From NCBI GenBank assembly GCA_963779845.1, contig CAVZZV010000005.1, positions 1,426,001-1,490,000 of the forward strand: DNA of 64,000 bases, given 5' to 3'. The position numbers and the translations under genes are program-made. The notes under the pieces were generated by a model. The model worked only from the letters and a program-made list of their open reading frames with translations. It did no database searches and was not told where the DNA came from. The stretch's first letter is position 1. The number at the start of each line of letters is the position of its first letter. Origin of the DNA: CAVZZV01 sp963779845. Lineage in GTDB: Bacteria; Bacteroidota; Bacteroidia; Bacteroidales; GCA-2748055. Shown in pieces: positions 44,125 to 52,771 of the stretch.

Positions 44125-44574
44125 TCAGAGGTTATCATCGGCATACCATTCGGCATATGAACTTCCTGTCTCCCTGAGTTTCAGGGAATAAAGTGCCAGG
44201 TTGTCAGGAAGCTGAGGTCTGATAATTTCAGCAATGTAAACAAGCAGATTCTCACAAGTCGGTTGAAACCCGACAATTCGTAAGCGTTTGAACATTTGCT
44301 GCGTATTTTTTATTGTCTCCAAATCTGCCTTATCAGAAACAAGCAACGAATGGTCAAGTTCATTGATTATCTGGTTCTTAACTAATTTTTTAATATCGGA
44401 AAAGTCAACAACCATTCCGAATTTGGGATTGGATTTATCCATTTCCAATTTCCCTTTTAGAGTAACAAACAGCTTATATGAATGACCATGTATATTACTG
44501 CAAGAGCCATCATAATCCCATAATGCATGGGCCATTTCAAAAGAAAATTCTTTGGTTACCCTTATTGTTGCCAT
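44125..44574 (-). CDS. queD: 6-carboxy-5,6,7,8-tetrahydropterin synthase
   Basis: PTPS-fold enzyme of the queuosine precursor pathway, 149 residues. Zinc ligands are His in MAHAL and the HGHSY pair; the catalytic Cys is in GSCSNIHGHS; PTCENLL and the acidic LRETGSSYAEW motif are present. Other que genes are not in the window. It sits between the ArsR-type regulator (6 bases upstream) and polA (11 bases downstream) on one strand. Confidence 0.92.
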   Translation of the reverse strand: MATIRVTKEFSFEMAHALWDYDGSCSNIHGHSYKLFVTLKGKLEMDKSNPKFGMVVDFSDIKKLVKNQIINELDHSLLVSDKADLETIKNTQQMFKRLRIVGFQPTCENLLVYIAEIIRPQLPDNLALYSLKLRETGSSYAEWYADDNL

Positions 44575-44580
44575 CGAGTT

Positions 44581-44880
44581 TTAATTGCAGGCGCATTTGC
44601 TTATGCATTCAACTATTCTACTGAGATTATCGTTCCTCAGAGAATAATAGGTATTTTTTCCTTCCCTTTGAGAATTTAAAATGCCCTTGTCACGTAAAAT
44701 TCCCAGATGATGGGAAGTGGTCGATTGCTCTATGCCCAGGAGATCATGTATTTCAGTTACGGTAAGTTTCTTCCCGTCATCCAGATAATTAATAACTGAA
44801 ATTCTCATAGGATGTGCAATAGCTTTCAACATATTGGCAGCCTTGTCTAATTGCTCGGGAGTAAGATCGCTAAACTTCAT
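44581..44880 (-). CDS. ArsR-family winged-helix repressor
   Basis: A 99-residue winged-helix regulator: recognition helix region VTEIHDLLGIEQSTTSHHLGILRDKGIL and wing REGKNTYYSL. The C-terminus ends CISKCACN, a Cys cluster that could bind a metal or sense thiol redox state; the classic ELCVCD alpha-3 metal motif is absent. It is the first gene of a tight run with queD and polA, so it may control them, but an own-regulated operator is not obvious in the upstream 100 bases. Confidence 0.88.
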   Translation of the reverse strand: MKFSDLTPEQLDKAANMLKAIAHPMRISVINYLDDGKKLTVTEIHDLLGIEQSTTSHHLGILRDKGILNSQREGKNTYYSLRNDNLSRIVECISKCACN

Positions 44881-44988
44881 TTTTGATTTTATTTTACTGA
44901 AATAGCGTCACTGGCTATATTTACAAAAAATTAACAAATGCAAATATATAAATATATTATGTATAAGAATCCAAAAATTTTAAGATAT

Positions 44989-45023
44989 TTTGTGTAAGCC
45001 CTTTAAATGGAATACTATCTTTG
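44989..45023 (+). promoter_or_regulatory. Candidate promoter of the polyprenyl synthase gene
   Basis: TTTG at 44989-44992, a 23-base spacer and TATCTTTG at 45016-45023 fit the Bacteroidota -33/-7 pattern, though the spacer is slightly long. The -7 box is 17 bases before the ATG at 45041. Confidence 0.5.
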
Positions 45024-45040
45024 CTTCCAAACAGAAATTG

Positions 45041-46015
45041 ATGAGTGAATTAGAAATAATCAGGAAGCCGATTAAGGAAGAGATCAGTAAATTCGAGCTG
45101 CATTTCAATAAGGCTGTTAAAAGCAAGGTTCCCCTGCTAAATATAATAATGAATTATATACTACGTCGCAAGGGAAAACAGCTCAGACCAAGTTTGGTGC
45201 TCCTTACCTCGGCCATGTTGGGCAGTATAAATGAAGCAAGTTATACCGCTGCTTCCTTAATAGAGTTGTTGCACAGTGCTTCGTTGGTCCATGATGATGT
45301 AGTAGATGAATCCTATGAACGAAGAGGATTTTTTAGTCTCAATGCCATATGGAAATCCAAAATATCGGTGCTTGTTGGTGACTATCTCCTTGCTCAGGGT
45401 TTACTTCTTGCCGTGAGGGAGAAGCAATACGATTTGCTGGAAATAGTTTCAGAAGCGGTGCGGGAAATGTCCGAGGGTGAATTGCTCCAGCTTAGAAAGT
45501 CAAGAAAATTGAATATTACCGAAGAAGAGTACTTTGAAGTAATACGAAAAAAAACAGCAGCACTTATTGCCGCATGCACCGCAAGTGGGGCCAGGGCGGT
45601 AACCAATTCAGTAGAAATAGTTTCGGACCTGAAGGAATTTGGCTATAATTTGGGGATAGCTTTTCAAATTAGGGACGATCTATTTGATTATAAGCGAAAT
45701 GGTCTCACCGGTAAACCCGCCGCCAACGATATTCGCGAGAAAAAAATGACCCTTCCCCTGATTTATTCTCTGGAGCATTCCCAACCAAATGAGAAAAAAG
45801 AAATCATCCGCATAATCAGGAAAGAGAGTAAGAGTCCCCGCAAAGTGGATGAGGTGATCTCTTTTGTCAGGAATAATGGCGGAATGCAATATGCTGAAAA
45901 AATAATGCACGAATATAAAAACCGTGCTGTTGAAATCCTTATGAAATTCCCCGAAAATGAATCCCGGGTCGCAATGATAAAATTAGTGGAGTACACGGTA
46001 ATCCGGAAAAAATAA
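45041..46015 (+). CDS. Long-chain polyprenyl diphosphate synthase
   Basis: Trans-prenyltransferase of 324 residues that extends FPP/GGPP with isopentenyl diphosphate. Both Asp-rich motifs are intact: first LVHDDVVDESYERRG, second FQIRDDLFDYKRNG. Small residues before the first motif (LLHSASLVHDD) resemble IspB-type long-chain enzymes, so the probable product is a menaquinone side-chain precursor rather than GGPP for the carotenoid genes. The start at 45041 (MSELEII) is preferred over a non-ATG start 51 bases earlier that precedes the -7 box. Confidence 0.9.
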   Translation: MSELEIIRKPIKEEISKFELHFNKAVKSKVPLLNIIMNYILRRKGKQLRPSLVLLTSAMLGSINEASYTAASLIELLHSASLVHDDVVDESYERRGFFSLNAIWKSKISVLVGDYLLAQGLLLAVREKQYDLLEIVSEAVREMSEGELLQLRKSRKLNITEEEYFEVIRKKTAALIAACTASGARAVTNSVEIVSDLKEFGYNLGIAFQIRDDLFDYKRNGLTGKPAANDIREKKMTLPLIYSLEHSQPNEKKEIIRIIRKESKSPRKVDEVISFVRNNGGMQYAEKIMHEYKNRAVEILMKFPENESRVAMIKLVEYTVIRKK

Positions 46016-46172
46016 CCGATTACCAAAATTCTGCCCCTTTTTACTTCAAAGATCAAAGCCCTGACTGGGGAGGCCATCCAAATACTAAATTCTCCGGGAC
46101 TTCAGAATCGGCATCAATCTATTCATGTTGCTGAATTACAGTGACTTGAAGGTATATTTCCGCCCTATTTTC

Positions 46173-47981
46173 TTAGAGGTGATTTCTATCTTCCAGAAAC
46201 GTTTTCACCAACTTTGCTTTAGATTCTCCTATTATAGAAGAGATTTTATCGAACGATTGATTTTTAACTGCATCGAGTGATCCAAAGGACCGAATAAGAG
46301 ACTGAACTGATTTTTCCCCGATACCAGGAATTTCGGCCAACTGAGATTTGATCATAGATTTCGATCTTTTGTTCCGATGAAATGAAATTCCAAATCTATG
46401 GGCTTCATTACGAAGTAGCTGGATTAATTTTAAGCTTTCCGAATTCTTGTCAATATAGAGCGGTACCGGATCAGCCGGAAAATAAATTTCTTCAAGCTTT
46501 TTAGCAATACCAATAATGGTAATATTTCCCCTCAGCCCTAATTTTTCAAGGCTCTTTACTGCTGAACTTAATTGGCCCTTCCCCCCATCAATAATAATTA
46601 ATTGGGGAAGATCCTCCTTTTCAGAAAGCAATCGGGTATATCTTCGGTAAACAACCTCTTCCATGGAGGCAAAATCATTAGATCCCTCAACTGTTTTGAT
46701 ATTATAGTGCCGGTAATCTTTTTTACTCGGTACCCCTTTCTTAAAGACCACACAGGCAGCCACCGGTTCAAAACCCTGGATATTTGAATTATCAAAACAC
46801 TCGATATGCCATGGGACCTTACTCATTCTTAAGTCCGCTTTTACCGTATTCAAAATTCGCTCCCTCGATCTCAGAGGAGCTGCAGTAGACTTTTGCCTTT
46901 TACTGTCCAACATATAATACCTGGCATTTCGTTCCGAAAGATCTAATAATTTTTTCTTATCACCACGTACAGGGACCAGGTATTTCAAGTTGTCCTGGGC
47001 AATACCCGGAATAAAAGGAACAATAATTTCCCGGGAATTTGAATACAGCTTATCCCTGAGGTGAAATATGCTATACTCCAGGATTTCCTCTCTGCTTTCA
47101 TCCAGTTTTTTTTGAATTTCTACTGTATGTGACTGAATAACAGCGCCATTCATCACTTTCATAAAGTTAATCCACGCAAATTTATCATCTTGCAGAAAGG
47201 AAAATACATCAACATCGTTGATTGAAGGATTAACAATGGTGGATTTTAGCTGGAATTTCTGAAGGACTTCAATCTGTCTCTTTACCAATTCCGCTTCCTC
47301 ATACCGATAGGAAGAAGCAAGGGTATTCATATACTCTTTTAAATAGTTAGTAACATCTTTAAGGTTTCCCTTTAGAATGTTTCTAATTTGAGATATAGAT
47401 TGCAGGTAGTCCTCCTCCTCTTGTAAGCCTTCACAGGGACCTTTACAATTGCCAAGGTGAAATTCAAGGCATACTTTGAATTTTCCGGCATTAATGTTCC
47501 CGGGACTGAGTCGTAATTTACAGGTTCTGAGTTTGTATAATTCCTTTATCAGGACCAGTAGCGTTTTTGCTGTGGCTGCCGAAGTATAGGGCCCAAAATA
47601 ACTTGAGGAATCGTCAGTAAGGTTTCGGGTGAGAAAGACACGTGGAAATTTTTCGTTCTTTATGCAAATCCAGGGAAAACTTTTATCATCCTTAAGGTTA
47701 ATATTGTAGCGCGGCTGGTATTTTTTAATAAGGTTATTCTCCAACAACAAGGCATCCGATTCAGAGCTTACGACAATATGTTGGATATCCAGGATTTTGC
47801 GAACCAATACCCTCAGTTTATTATTTTCATAATTATTTTTATTAAAATAGGAGGAGACTCTTTTGCGTAACGATTTCGCTTTCCCGATATAAATAATTTT
47901 CCCCTTATCATTGTAGAACTGATAAACGCCTGGTTTGTCGGGCAGATTACGAATTTTATTTAAAAGGTCTGTTTTTTGCAT
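46173..47981 (-). CDS. uvrC: UvrABC excinuclease subunit C
   Basis: Dual-incision nuclease of nucleotide excision repair, 602 residues. It has an N-terminal GIY-YIG domain (GVYQFYNDKGKIIYIGKAK), a Cys-rich zinc segment (CLEFHLGNCKGPC), a UVR motif (about 205-240), the RNase H-like endonuclease (ECFDNSNIQGFEP, IIDGGKGQLSSA) and C-terminal helix-hairpin-helix motifs (IPGIGEKSVQSLIRSFGSLD). It starts 2 bases after ade, so the two are co-transcribed. Confidence 0.96.
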   Translation of the reverse strand: MQKTDLLNKIRNLPDKPGVYQFYNDKGKIIYIGKAKSLRKRVSSYFNKNNYENNKLRVLVRKILDIQHIVVSSESDALLLENNLIKKYQPRYNINLKDDKSFPWICIKNEKFPRVFLTRNLTDDSSSYFGPYTSAATAKTLLVLIKELYKLRTCKLRLSPGNINAGKFKVCLEFHLGNCKGPCEGLQEEEDYLQSISQIRNILKGNLKDVTNYLKEYMNTLASSYRYEEAELVKRQIEVLQKFQLKSTIVNPSINDVDVFSFLQDDKFAWINFMKVMNGAVIQSHTVEIQKKLDESREEILEYSIFHLRDKLYSNSREIIVPFIPGIAQDNLKYLVPVRGDKKKLLDLSERNARYYMLDSKRQKSTAAPLRSRERILNTVKADLRMSKVPWHIECFDNSNIQGFEPVAACVVFKKGVPSKKDYRHYNIKTVEGSNDFASMEEVVYRRYTRLLSEKEDLPQLIIIDGGKGQLSSAVKSLEKLGLRGNITIIGIAKKLEEIYFPADPVPLYIDKNSESLKLIQLLRNEAHRFGISFHRNKRSKSMIKSQLAEIPGIGEKSVQSLIRSFGSLDAVKNQSFDKISSIIGESKAKLVKTFLEDRNHL

Positions 47982-47983
47982 TA

Positions 47984-49624
47984 TTAGTTTTCCACATAAA
48001 CAGAGGTAAAAGAAAAAGAATTTACATCGAACAGCCCCATATTACCGATTTTCAATTCAGGTATCACCAGCAGAGACATAAATGATAATGTCATAAGGGG
48101 TGAGGTAAGCGGGCATCCGGCCGATTTAATAGCACCATCCAGGGCCACATATTTATTTGCGGTGGTCAATGCATCCTCATCAGAGATAATCCCGGCAATC
48201 CTGAGAGGAAGTCCAGATATACCACCACCATCATGTTGAGCGATCCCACCCCCATTTTCGTTAATCCAGTTAATACATTCCATGATAGAAATATCATCAG
48301 CCCCAACTACGATGATATTATGACTGTCGTGAGCTATAGAAGAAGCTATGGCTCCACGTTTCAAACCAAAGCCATGGATAAATCCAATGGCAGGTTTCTC
48401 TTTACTGTATCTGTTTTGGACTACTATTTTTAGGATGTCACGGTTTATATCGACAACCAATTTATCTTTTTCACTACTCAAGCCGGCAGTAAGGGAACCG
48501 GTGAATAGTTCACCATCGAAGACTTCGATAATTTTAACCTCTTTTCCCCGATCAGGAAGGTCCAGATATTCTTTCACGGCCGGATTCCGAAAGAACTTAT
48601 TTGGAGTTTCCTGTTTCCCGGGATGATAATTGGCCTTCCCATTGGAAAATATTTCTTTTCCATTAATTATGGTCTTATCGACCTGGAAATTTTTTAGGTC
48701 CTTCACCAGCACGAAATCGGCCAAGTCGCCCACTCTGAACATCCCAACATTTAACCCATAGTGAGTTATCGGATTTTTATTAATGGCATTAAGCAGATTA
48801 AAAATATTTACTCCCTTGCGAATCCCCTTTTGTAAGAGAAGATTCATATGACCTTTTAACAGATCATTTGGGTGTAAGTCGTCTGAACACAACATAACCT
48901 GCTCAGGAAATAAATCGATAATCCGGTAAAGGGAATCGAAGTTTTTCGCCGCACTCCCTTCTCGGATCTGTATGATCATCCCGGCATGCAATTTCTCAAG
49001 CGCTTCTTCATAGGAGGAACATTCATGATCCGTTTGAATTCCTGCTGAAATATACTTTACCAAATCAGTACCATTTAATCCCGGAGCGTGTCCATCAATT
49101 TTCTTGTTGTACTTTTTTGCAATCCTGATTTTATGCAGCAACTCGTCATCATTGGACAGAATACCCGGGTAATTCATAACCTCGGACAAAAAATGTAGCT
49201 GGTCTTTCGCAAAAAGCTCCTCAATCTCCTCCGCCCCAAGAATGGCTCCGCTTGTTTCAAAGGGGGTGGCAGGAACACAACTTGGAGCCCCAAAATAAAA
49301 TTTTACCGGAGCGGAGGCCGCATTTTCCAACATAAAACGTATTCCGTCCATTCCAAGGACATTGGCGATTTCATGTGGATCGGAGACTGTCGCTACAGTG
49401 CCATGCTTCACAGCAGCTGAGGCAAAATGTTGTGGAGTCAGCATCGAGCTTTCAATGTGAATATGAGAATCCACAAATCCTGGCAGAATGTAATGCCCCT
49501 CGCAGGGAAGGGGTTTTTCTCGTAAATCGATTATTTTTGATCCCTTCACCCAGACTTCGCCGGGAAATATGCGCCTATTTAATGGATCTACAATGTTTCC
49601 GGCATATTTTCGAAGTTCATCCAT
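47984..49624 (-). CDS. ade: Adenine deaminase
   Basis: Amidohydrolase converting adenine to hypoxanthine in purine salvage. The 546-residue protein (from the ATG at 49624) has the metal-binding GFVDSHIHIESSML, HGTVATVSDPHEIANV, a later His in KIDGHAPGLNG, the CSSYEEALEKL region and the catalytic Asp in LCSDDLHPNDLL. A TTG-initiated extension from 49654 would read FHVEH and is simply the parS palindrome translated, so I reject it. Translation runs straight into uvrC. Confidence 0.93.
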   Translation of the reverse strand: MDELRKYAGNIVDPLNRRIFPGEVWVKGSKIIDLREKPLPCEGHYILPGFVDSHIHIESSMLTPQHFASAAVKHGTVATVSDPHEIANVLGMDGIRFMLENAASAPVKFYFGAPSCVPATPFETSGAILGAEEIEELFAKDQLHFLSEVMNYPGILSNDDELLHKIRIAKKYNKKIDGHAPGLNGTDLVKYISAGIQTDHECSSYEEALEKLHAGMIIQIREGSAAKNFDSLYRIIDLFPEQVMLCSDDLHPNDLLKGHMNLLLQKGIRKGVNIFNLLNAINKNPITHYGLNVGMFRVGDLADFVLVKDLKNFQVDKTIINGKEIFSNGKANYHPGKQETPNKFFRNPAVKEYLDLPDRGKEVKIIEVFDGELFTGSLTAGLSSEKDKLVVDINRDILKIVVQNRYSKEKPAIGFIHGFGLKRGAIASSIAHDSHNIIVVGADDISIMECINWINENGGGIAQHDGGGISGLPLRIAGIISDEDALTTANKYVALDGAIKSAGCPLTSPLMTLSFMSLLVIPELKIGNMGLFDVNSFSFTSVYVEN

Positions 49625-49637
49625 ATTAAAAATATTA

Positions 49638-49653
49638 TGTTCCACGTGGAACA
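49638..49653. promoter_or_regulatory. parS: parS-like centromere site 1
   Basis: TGTTCCACGTGGAACA, a perfect 16-base palindrome matching the ParB-binding consensus (TGTTNCACGTGNAACA). It lies just before the ade start codon. Confidence 0.8.
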
Positions 49654-49654
49654 A

Positions 49655-49919
49655 TTAACCTCCCATATACTAATTAAACCTGAACCCCTAAATCTAAGAA
49701 AATTTCAAAAAAGATATGTAAAATTATTTTTAACTTTGATCAGGGTACAGCACTTCTGTTGGGGATTATTCAAAATTCCTGAAAGGCACATCAAATAATC
49801 ATTCTATTTTTAATAAAGGGGTTTCAATTCTCTTCCACCAGTACGGGACCGGACTATTCGGTAAAAAGAGAATTAAAAATGGTCCGGGCACCTTGCCAAT
49901 TGTCTTAGGAAAACATTAT
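49655..49919. other. Gene-free stretch between the two parS-like sites
   Basis: About 265 bases with no convincing ORF. It contains a 9-base inverted repeat AATTCTCTT/AAGAGAATT (49826-49834 and 49866-49874) flanking a GC-richer core. No promoter or DnaA box is evident. Confidence 0.5.
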
Positions 49920-49935
49920 TGTTCCACGTGGAACA
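49920..49935. promoter_or_regulatory. parS: parS-like centromere site 2
   Basis: A second exact copy of TGTTCCACGTGGAACA, 282 bases centre to centre from the first and 6 bases past the mnmG stop codon. Confidence 0.8.
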
Positions 49936-49940
49936 TCTCC

Positions 49941-51815
49941 CTATCTTCCCATATACAAAAGCAAGACGCTTAAGTCTGCAGGACTTACTCCACTAATGCG
50001 TGAAGCTTCCCCGATTGTAACAGGTTTATGCCGCGCTAGTTTTTGTCTCGCCTCGGTTGAAAGGGATTTCAGGTCGGCATACTGAATCCCGGGTTTGATC
50101 CTAATTCCCTCCAACCGGTTAATTTTCTCTGCAAGCAATCTTTCCCTCTCAATGTACCCTTCATACTTAATCAATATTTCTACCGATTCCATAATCTCAT
50201 TAAACTGCTTTCCTAACATCAGTTTTAATCCTTCACTTTTTTCCAGAAAATTAAATAAACCAATAATCTCCACCTGAGGCCGTCTTAGAATCTCTACCAG
50301 TTTCAATTTTTGCTTCAGGTCGGCAGTACCACATGCTTTAAGAAAAGGATTAATTTCTATCGGAGAGACACTTTCAGATATTAGCATCTTCATTACTTTA
50401 TTTCTGGATTCAATTTTCTTGTGCAGAAGTTCCATGCGTTGTTTCGAAGCCAACCCTATATTAAAGGATAAAGGGGTTAAACGTTCGTCCGCATCATCCT
50501 GACGCAGAAGTAAGCGGTATTCCGCCCGGGAAGTAAACATCCTGTAGGGTTCGTCCACGCCTTTAGTGATTAAATCGTCGATTAATACGCCGATATATGC
50601 CTGATCCCTACCTAAAATAAACTCAGCCATACCCTTTACCTTTAAGGCAGAATTTATACCTGCCATAATACCTTGGGCGCCGGCCTCTTCATATCCAGTA
50701 GTACCATTTATTTGTCCGGCAAAATAAAGATTGTCTATAAGCTTAGTTTCCAACGTATTAAATAATTGAATAGGAGGATAATAATCATATTCAATGGCAT
50801 AGCCGGGACGAAAGATTTTAGCATTTTCCAGACCCGGAATATTTCTCATAGCTTCAAACTGAACCTCCCATGGAAGAGACGATGAAAAACCATTTAAATA
50901 ATATTCACAGGTATTTAATCCTTCCGGTTCGAGAAAGAGTTGATGTGAATCCTTCCCGGAAAAAGTCCTTATCTTGTCTTCAATGCTCGGGCAATATCTG
51001 GGGCCGATCCCTTCAATAGCGCCATTAAATAAAGGGGAATCATCGAAACCCGTTCTAAGGCTGTCATGAACAGGAAGATTGGTATGGGTAATGTAGCATG
51101 ACCTGTGCCTGGAGTAATCCACCTCATAATCCAAGAATGAAAATTTTCTTCCTTCCTGATCCCCTGTTTGCTCAGATAACAGGGAAAAGTCTATGCTTCG
51201 TCCATCAATTCGTGCAGGGGTTCCTGTTTTCATTCTCCCCACCTCAAAGCCCATATCTTTAAGTTGCCTGCTAATCCCAATGGATGAAGGATCCGAAGCC
51301 CTGCCGCCTTCGATTCTGGATTTGCCGACATGCATCAGTCCATTTTCAAAAGTGCCATTGGTCAACACAACTGCTTTTGCATGAAATTCCACCCCTAACT
51401 GAGTGCGGACTCCTGCGATCCTGTTCGAGTCGAAGAGTAAAGAGGTAACAACATCTTGCCAAAAATCCACATTAGCAATCGATTCCAAAATTTTTCGCCA
51501 TTCGAGGCTAAACAAAGTACGGTCACATTGGGCACGCGGGCTCCATAAAGCGGGGCCTTTGGATCGGTTCAGCAGACGGAACTGGATCATACTCCGATCA
51601 GTAACAATTCCGCTATATCCCCCAAGGGCATCAATCTCCCGAATAATTTGTCCCTTCGCAATTCCTCCCATGGCCGGGTTACAGCTCATTTGTGCGATCT
51701 TCGTCAAATCCATGGTGATTATCAATACCCTACATCCAAGATTCGCAGCTGCGGCTGCTGCCTCACTACCGGCATGGCCGGCACCCACTACAATCACATC
51801 ATATTCCGGCAACAT
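49941..51815 (-). CDS. mnmG: tRNA uridine-5-carboxymethylaminomethyl modification enzyme
   Basis: FAD-dependent MnmG (GidA), which with MnmE adds the cmnm5 group to wobble uridines. The 624-residue protein has the FAD motif VVGAGHAGSEAAAAA, the GidA signature GPRYCPSIEDKIRTF and catalytic Cys region, and a C-terminal helical domain. ybeY lies immediately upstream, and a -7 box TAATTTTG sits just before its ATG on the minus strand. Its 3' end abuts a parS site. Confidence 0.97.
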   Translation of the reverse strand: MLPEYDVIVVGAGHAGSEAAAAAANLGCRVLIITMDLTKIAQMSCNPAMGGIAKGQIIREIDALGGYSGIVTDRSMIQFRLLNRSKGPALWSPRAQCDRTLFSLEWRKILESIANVDFWQDVVTSLLFDSNRIAGVRTQLGVEFHAKAVVLTNGTFENGLMHVGKSRIEGGRASDPSSIGISRQLKDMGFEVGRMKTGTPARIDGRSIDFSLLSEQTGDQEGRKFSFLDYEVDYSRHRSCYITHTNLPVHDSLRTGFDDSPLFNGAIEGIGPRYCPSIEDKIRTFSGKDSHQLFLEPEGLNTCEYYLNGFSSSLPWEVQFEAMRNIPGLENAKIFRPGYAIEYDYYPPIQLFNTLETKLIDNLYFAGQINGTTGYEEAGAQGIMAGINSALKVKGMAEFILGRDQAYIGVLIDDLITKGVDEPYRMFTSRAEYRLLLRQDDADERLTPLSFNIGLASKQRMELLHKKIESRNKVMKMLISESVSPIEINPFLKACGTADLKQKLKLVEILRRPQVEIIGLFNFLEKSEGLKLMLGKQFNEIMESVEILIKYEGYIERERLLAEKINRLEGIRIKPGIQYADLKSLSTEARQKLARHKPVTIGEASRISGVSPADLSVLLLYMGR

Positions 51816-51831
51816 CTTCTTAAATTTTTTG

Positions 51832-51839
51832 CAAAATTA
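51832..51839 (-). promoter_or_regulatory. Candidate -7 box for mnmG
   Basis: On the minus strand TAATTTTG fits TAnnTTTG, 16 bases before the mnmG ATG, in the 53-base gap after ybeY. No -33 TTTG at the usual spacing. Confidence 0.4.
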
Positions 51840-51868
51840 CAGAAAAATAGTCAATAAACTAAAGCGGT

Positions 51869-52300
51869 TCAAACGATTAAGAGATCTTTAACGTATTCAA
51901 GTGACTTTTTCTCGATTTTGCGCATCATCGACTTTTCCTGGTCCGTTGAATCATGATACCCGCAAAGATGCAGCACGCCATGAATAATTACACGCTTGAG
52001 CTCCTCGTTAAAGCCCGTGCCGAACTTTAGGGAATTTTCTTTTACCCGCTCGATACTGATGAAGATATCACCAGCGATAAGATCCTCCACGCTATAATCA
52101 AAACTTATAATATCGGTAAAAAAATCGTGGTGTAAGTACTTTTGATTAATTTCAAGAAGGTTACTATCCGTAGTAAATATGAAACTTAACTCACCAGGAT
52201 GTTTGTCATATTCTGAGGAGATTTTGGAAATCCATTCTTTTAATCGGGGAACATTTTTTGGTAAGAAATTTATCTGGTCGTTATAAAAACGTACAGGCAC
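51869..52300 (-). CDS. ybeY: rRNA maturation RNase YbeY
   Basis: Metallo-endoribonuclease for 16S rRNA 3' processing, 143 residues. The core motif reads HGVLHLCGYHDST: the first two metal-binding His are in place, but the third position reads HD instead of the proteobacterial DH, in line with relaxed sites in Bacteroidota. It overlaps the preceding RsbW-like gene by one base and is followed by mnmG after 53 bases. Confidence 0.9.
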   Translation of the reverse strand: MPVRFYNDQINFLPKNVPRLKEWISKISSEYDKHPGELSFIFTTDSNLLEINQKYLHHDFFTDIISFDYSVEDLIAGDIFISIERVKENSLKFGTGFNEELKRVIIHGVLHLCGYHDSTDQEKSMMRKIEKKSLEYVKDLLIV

Positions 52301-52719
52301 TATACTCGTGTATTGAAGGAAAGTTTAACCACCGCACCATTCTCCTGAAATTCGAGTCCATCTGAAAGACTGCTCATAAGAAATACTCCCCGTCCATTTA
52401 TTTTTTCAAGATTTTCTGGAGAGGTTGGATCCGGGATATGGTTATAATCAAATCCCCTTCCCTGATCCTTGATAATCATTAACAATTGATCGTCAGATTT
52501 TGACATGTCAATTTCAACATCCAAATCTTCTATTTGACGGTTCCCATGAACGATTGCATTATTTGCAGCTTCAAGGGTGGCAATTAAAAGATTGCCGTAA
52601 ATTTCATTACTTAAAGAAAGTTCTACGGAAATATCATCGATAAATTTTTCGACCAATCTGAGATTTTCGATGCGAGATTTTATTTTCATTACTTTCCTCA
52701 TATAATCGTTTGGTTGCAT
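52300..52719 (-). CDS. RsbW-like ATP-binding protein (HATPase_c_2)
   Basis: A 139-residue GHKL-type ATPase with the N-box EAANNAIVHGN, G1 DQGRGFD and G2 GRGVFLM. It resembles anti-sigma factor kinases of the RsbW/SpoIIAB family or stand-alone HATPase_c_2 proteins; no anti-anti-sigma (STAS) partner is nearby, so the target is unknown. It shares a one-base overlap with ybeY. The ATG at 52719 is used, but MKIKSRIENL ten residues later is a possible start. Confidence 0.85.
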   Translation of the reverse strand: MQPNDYMRKVMKIKSRIENLRLVEKFIDDISVELSLSNEIYGNLLIATLEAANNAIVHGNRQIEDLDVEIDMSKSDDQLLMIIKDQGRGFDYNHIPDPTSPENLEKINGRGVFLMSSLSDGLEFQENGAVVKLSFNTRV

Positions 52720-52771
52720 GGTAAACTCTTATACACTTGTCTGATTAAAAAGGTTACTTTTTTGAGTATAT

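Noticed and set aside
43212..44191. Long plus-strand frames opposite polA
   Set aside because: Shadow frames of polA and queD; composition follows the real genes' codon pattern.
47637..47648. CACGTGGAA half-site resembling parS
   Set aside because: Only one half matches the palindrome and it lies inside uvrC.
49625..49654. N-terminal extension of ade reading FHVEH
   Set aside because: It starts at TTG and translates the parS palindrome; the ATG at 49624 gives the normal N-terminus.
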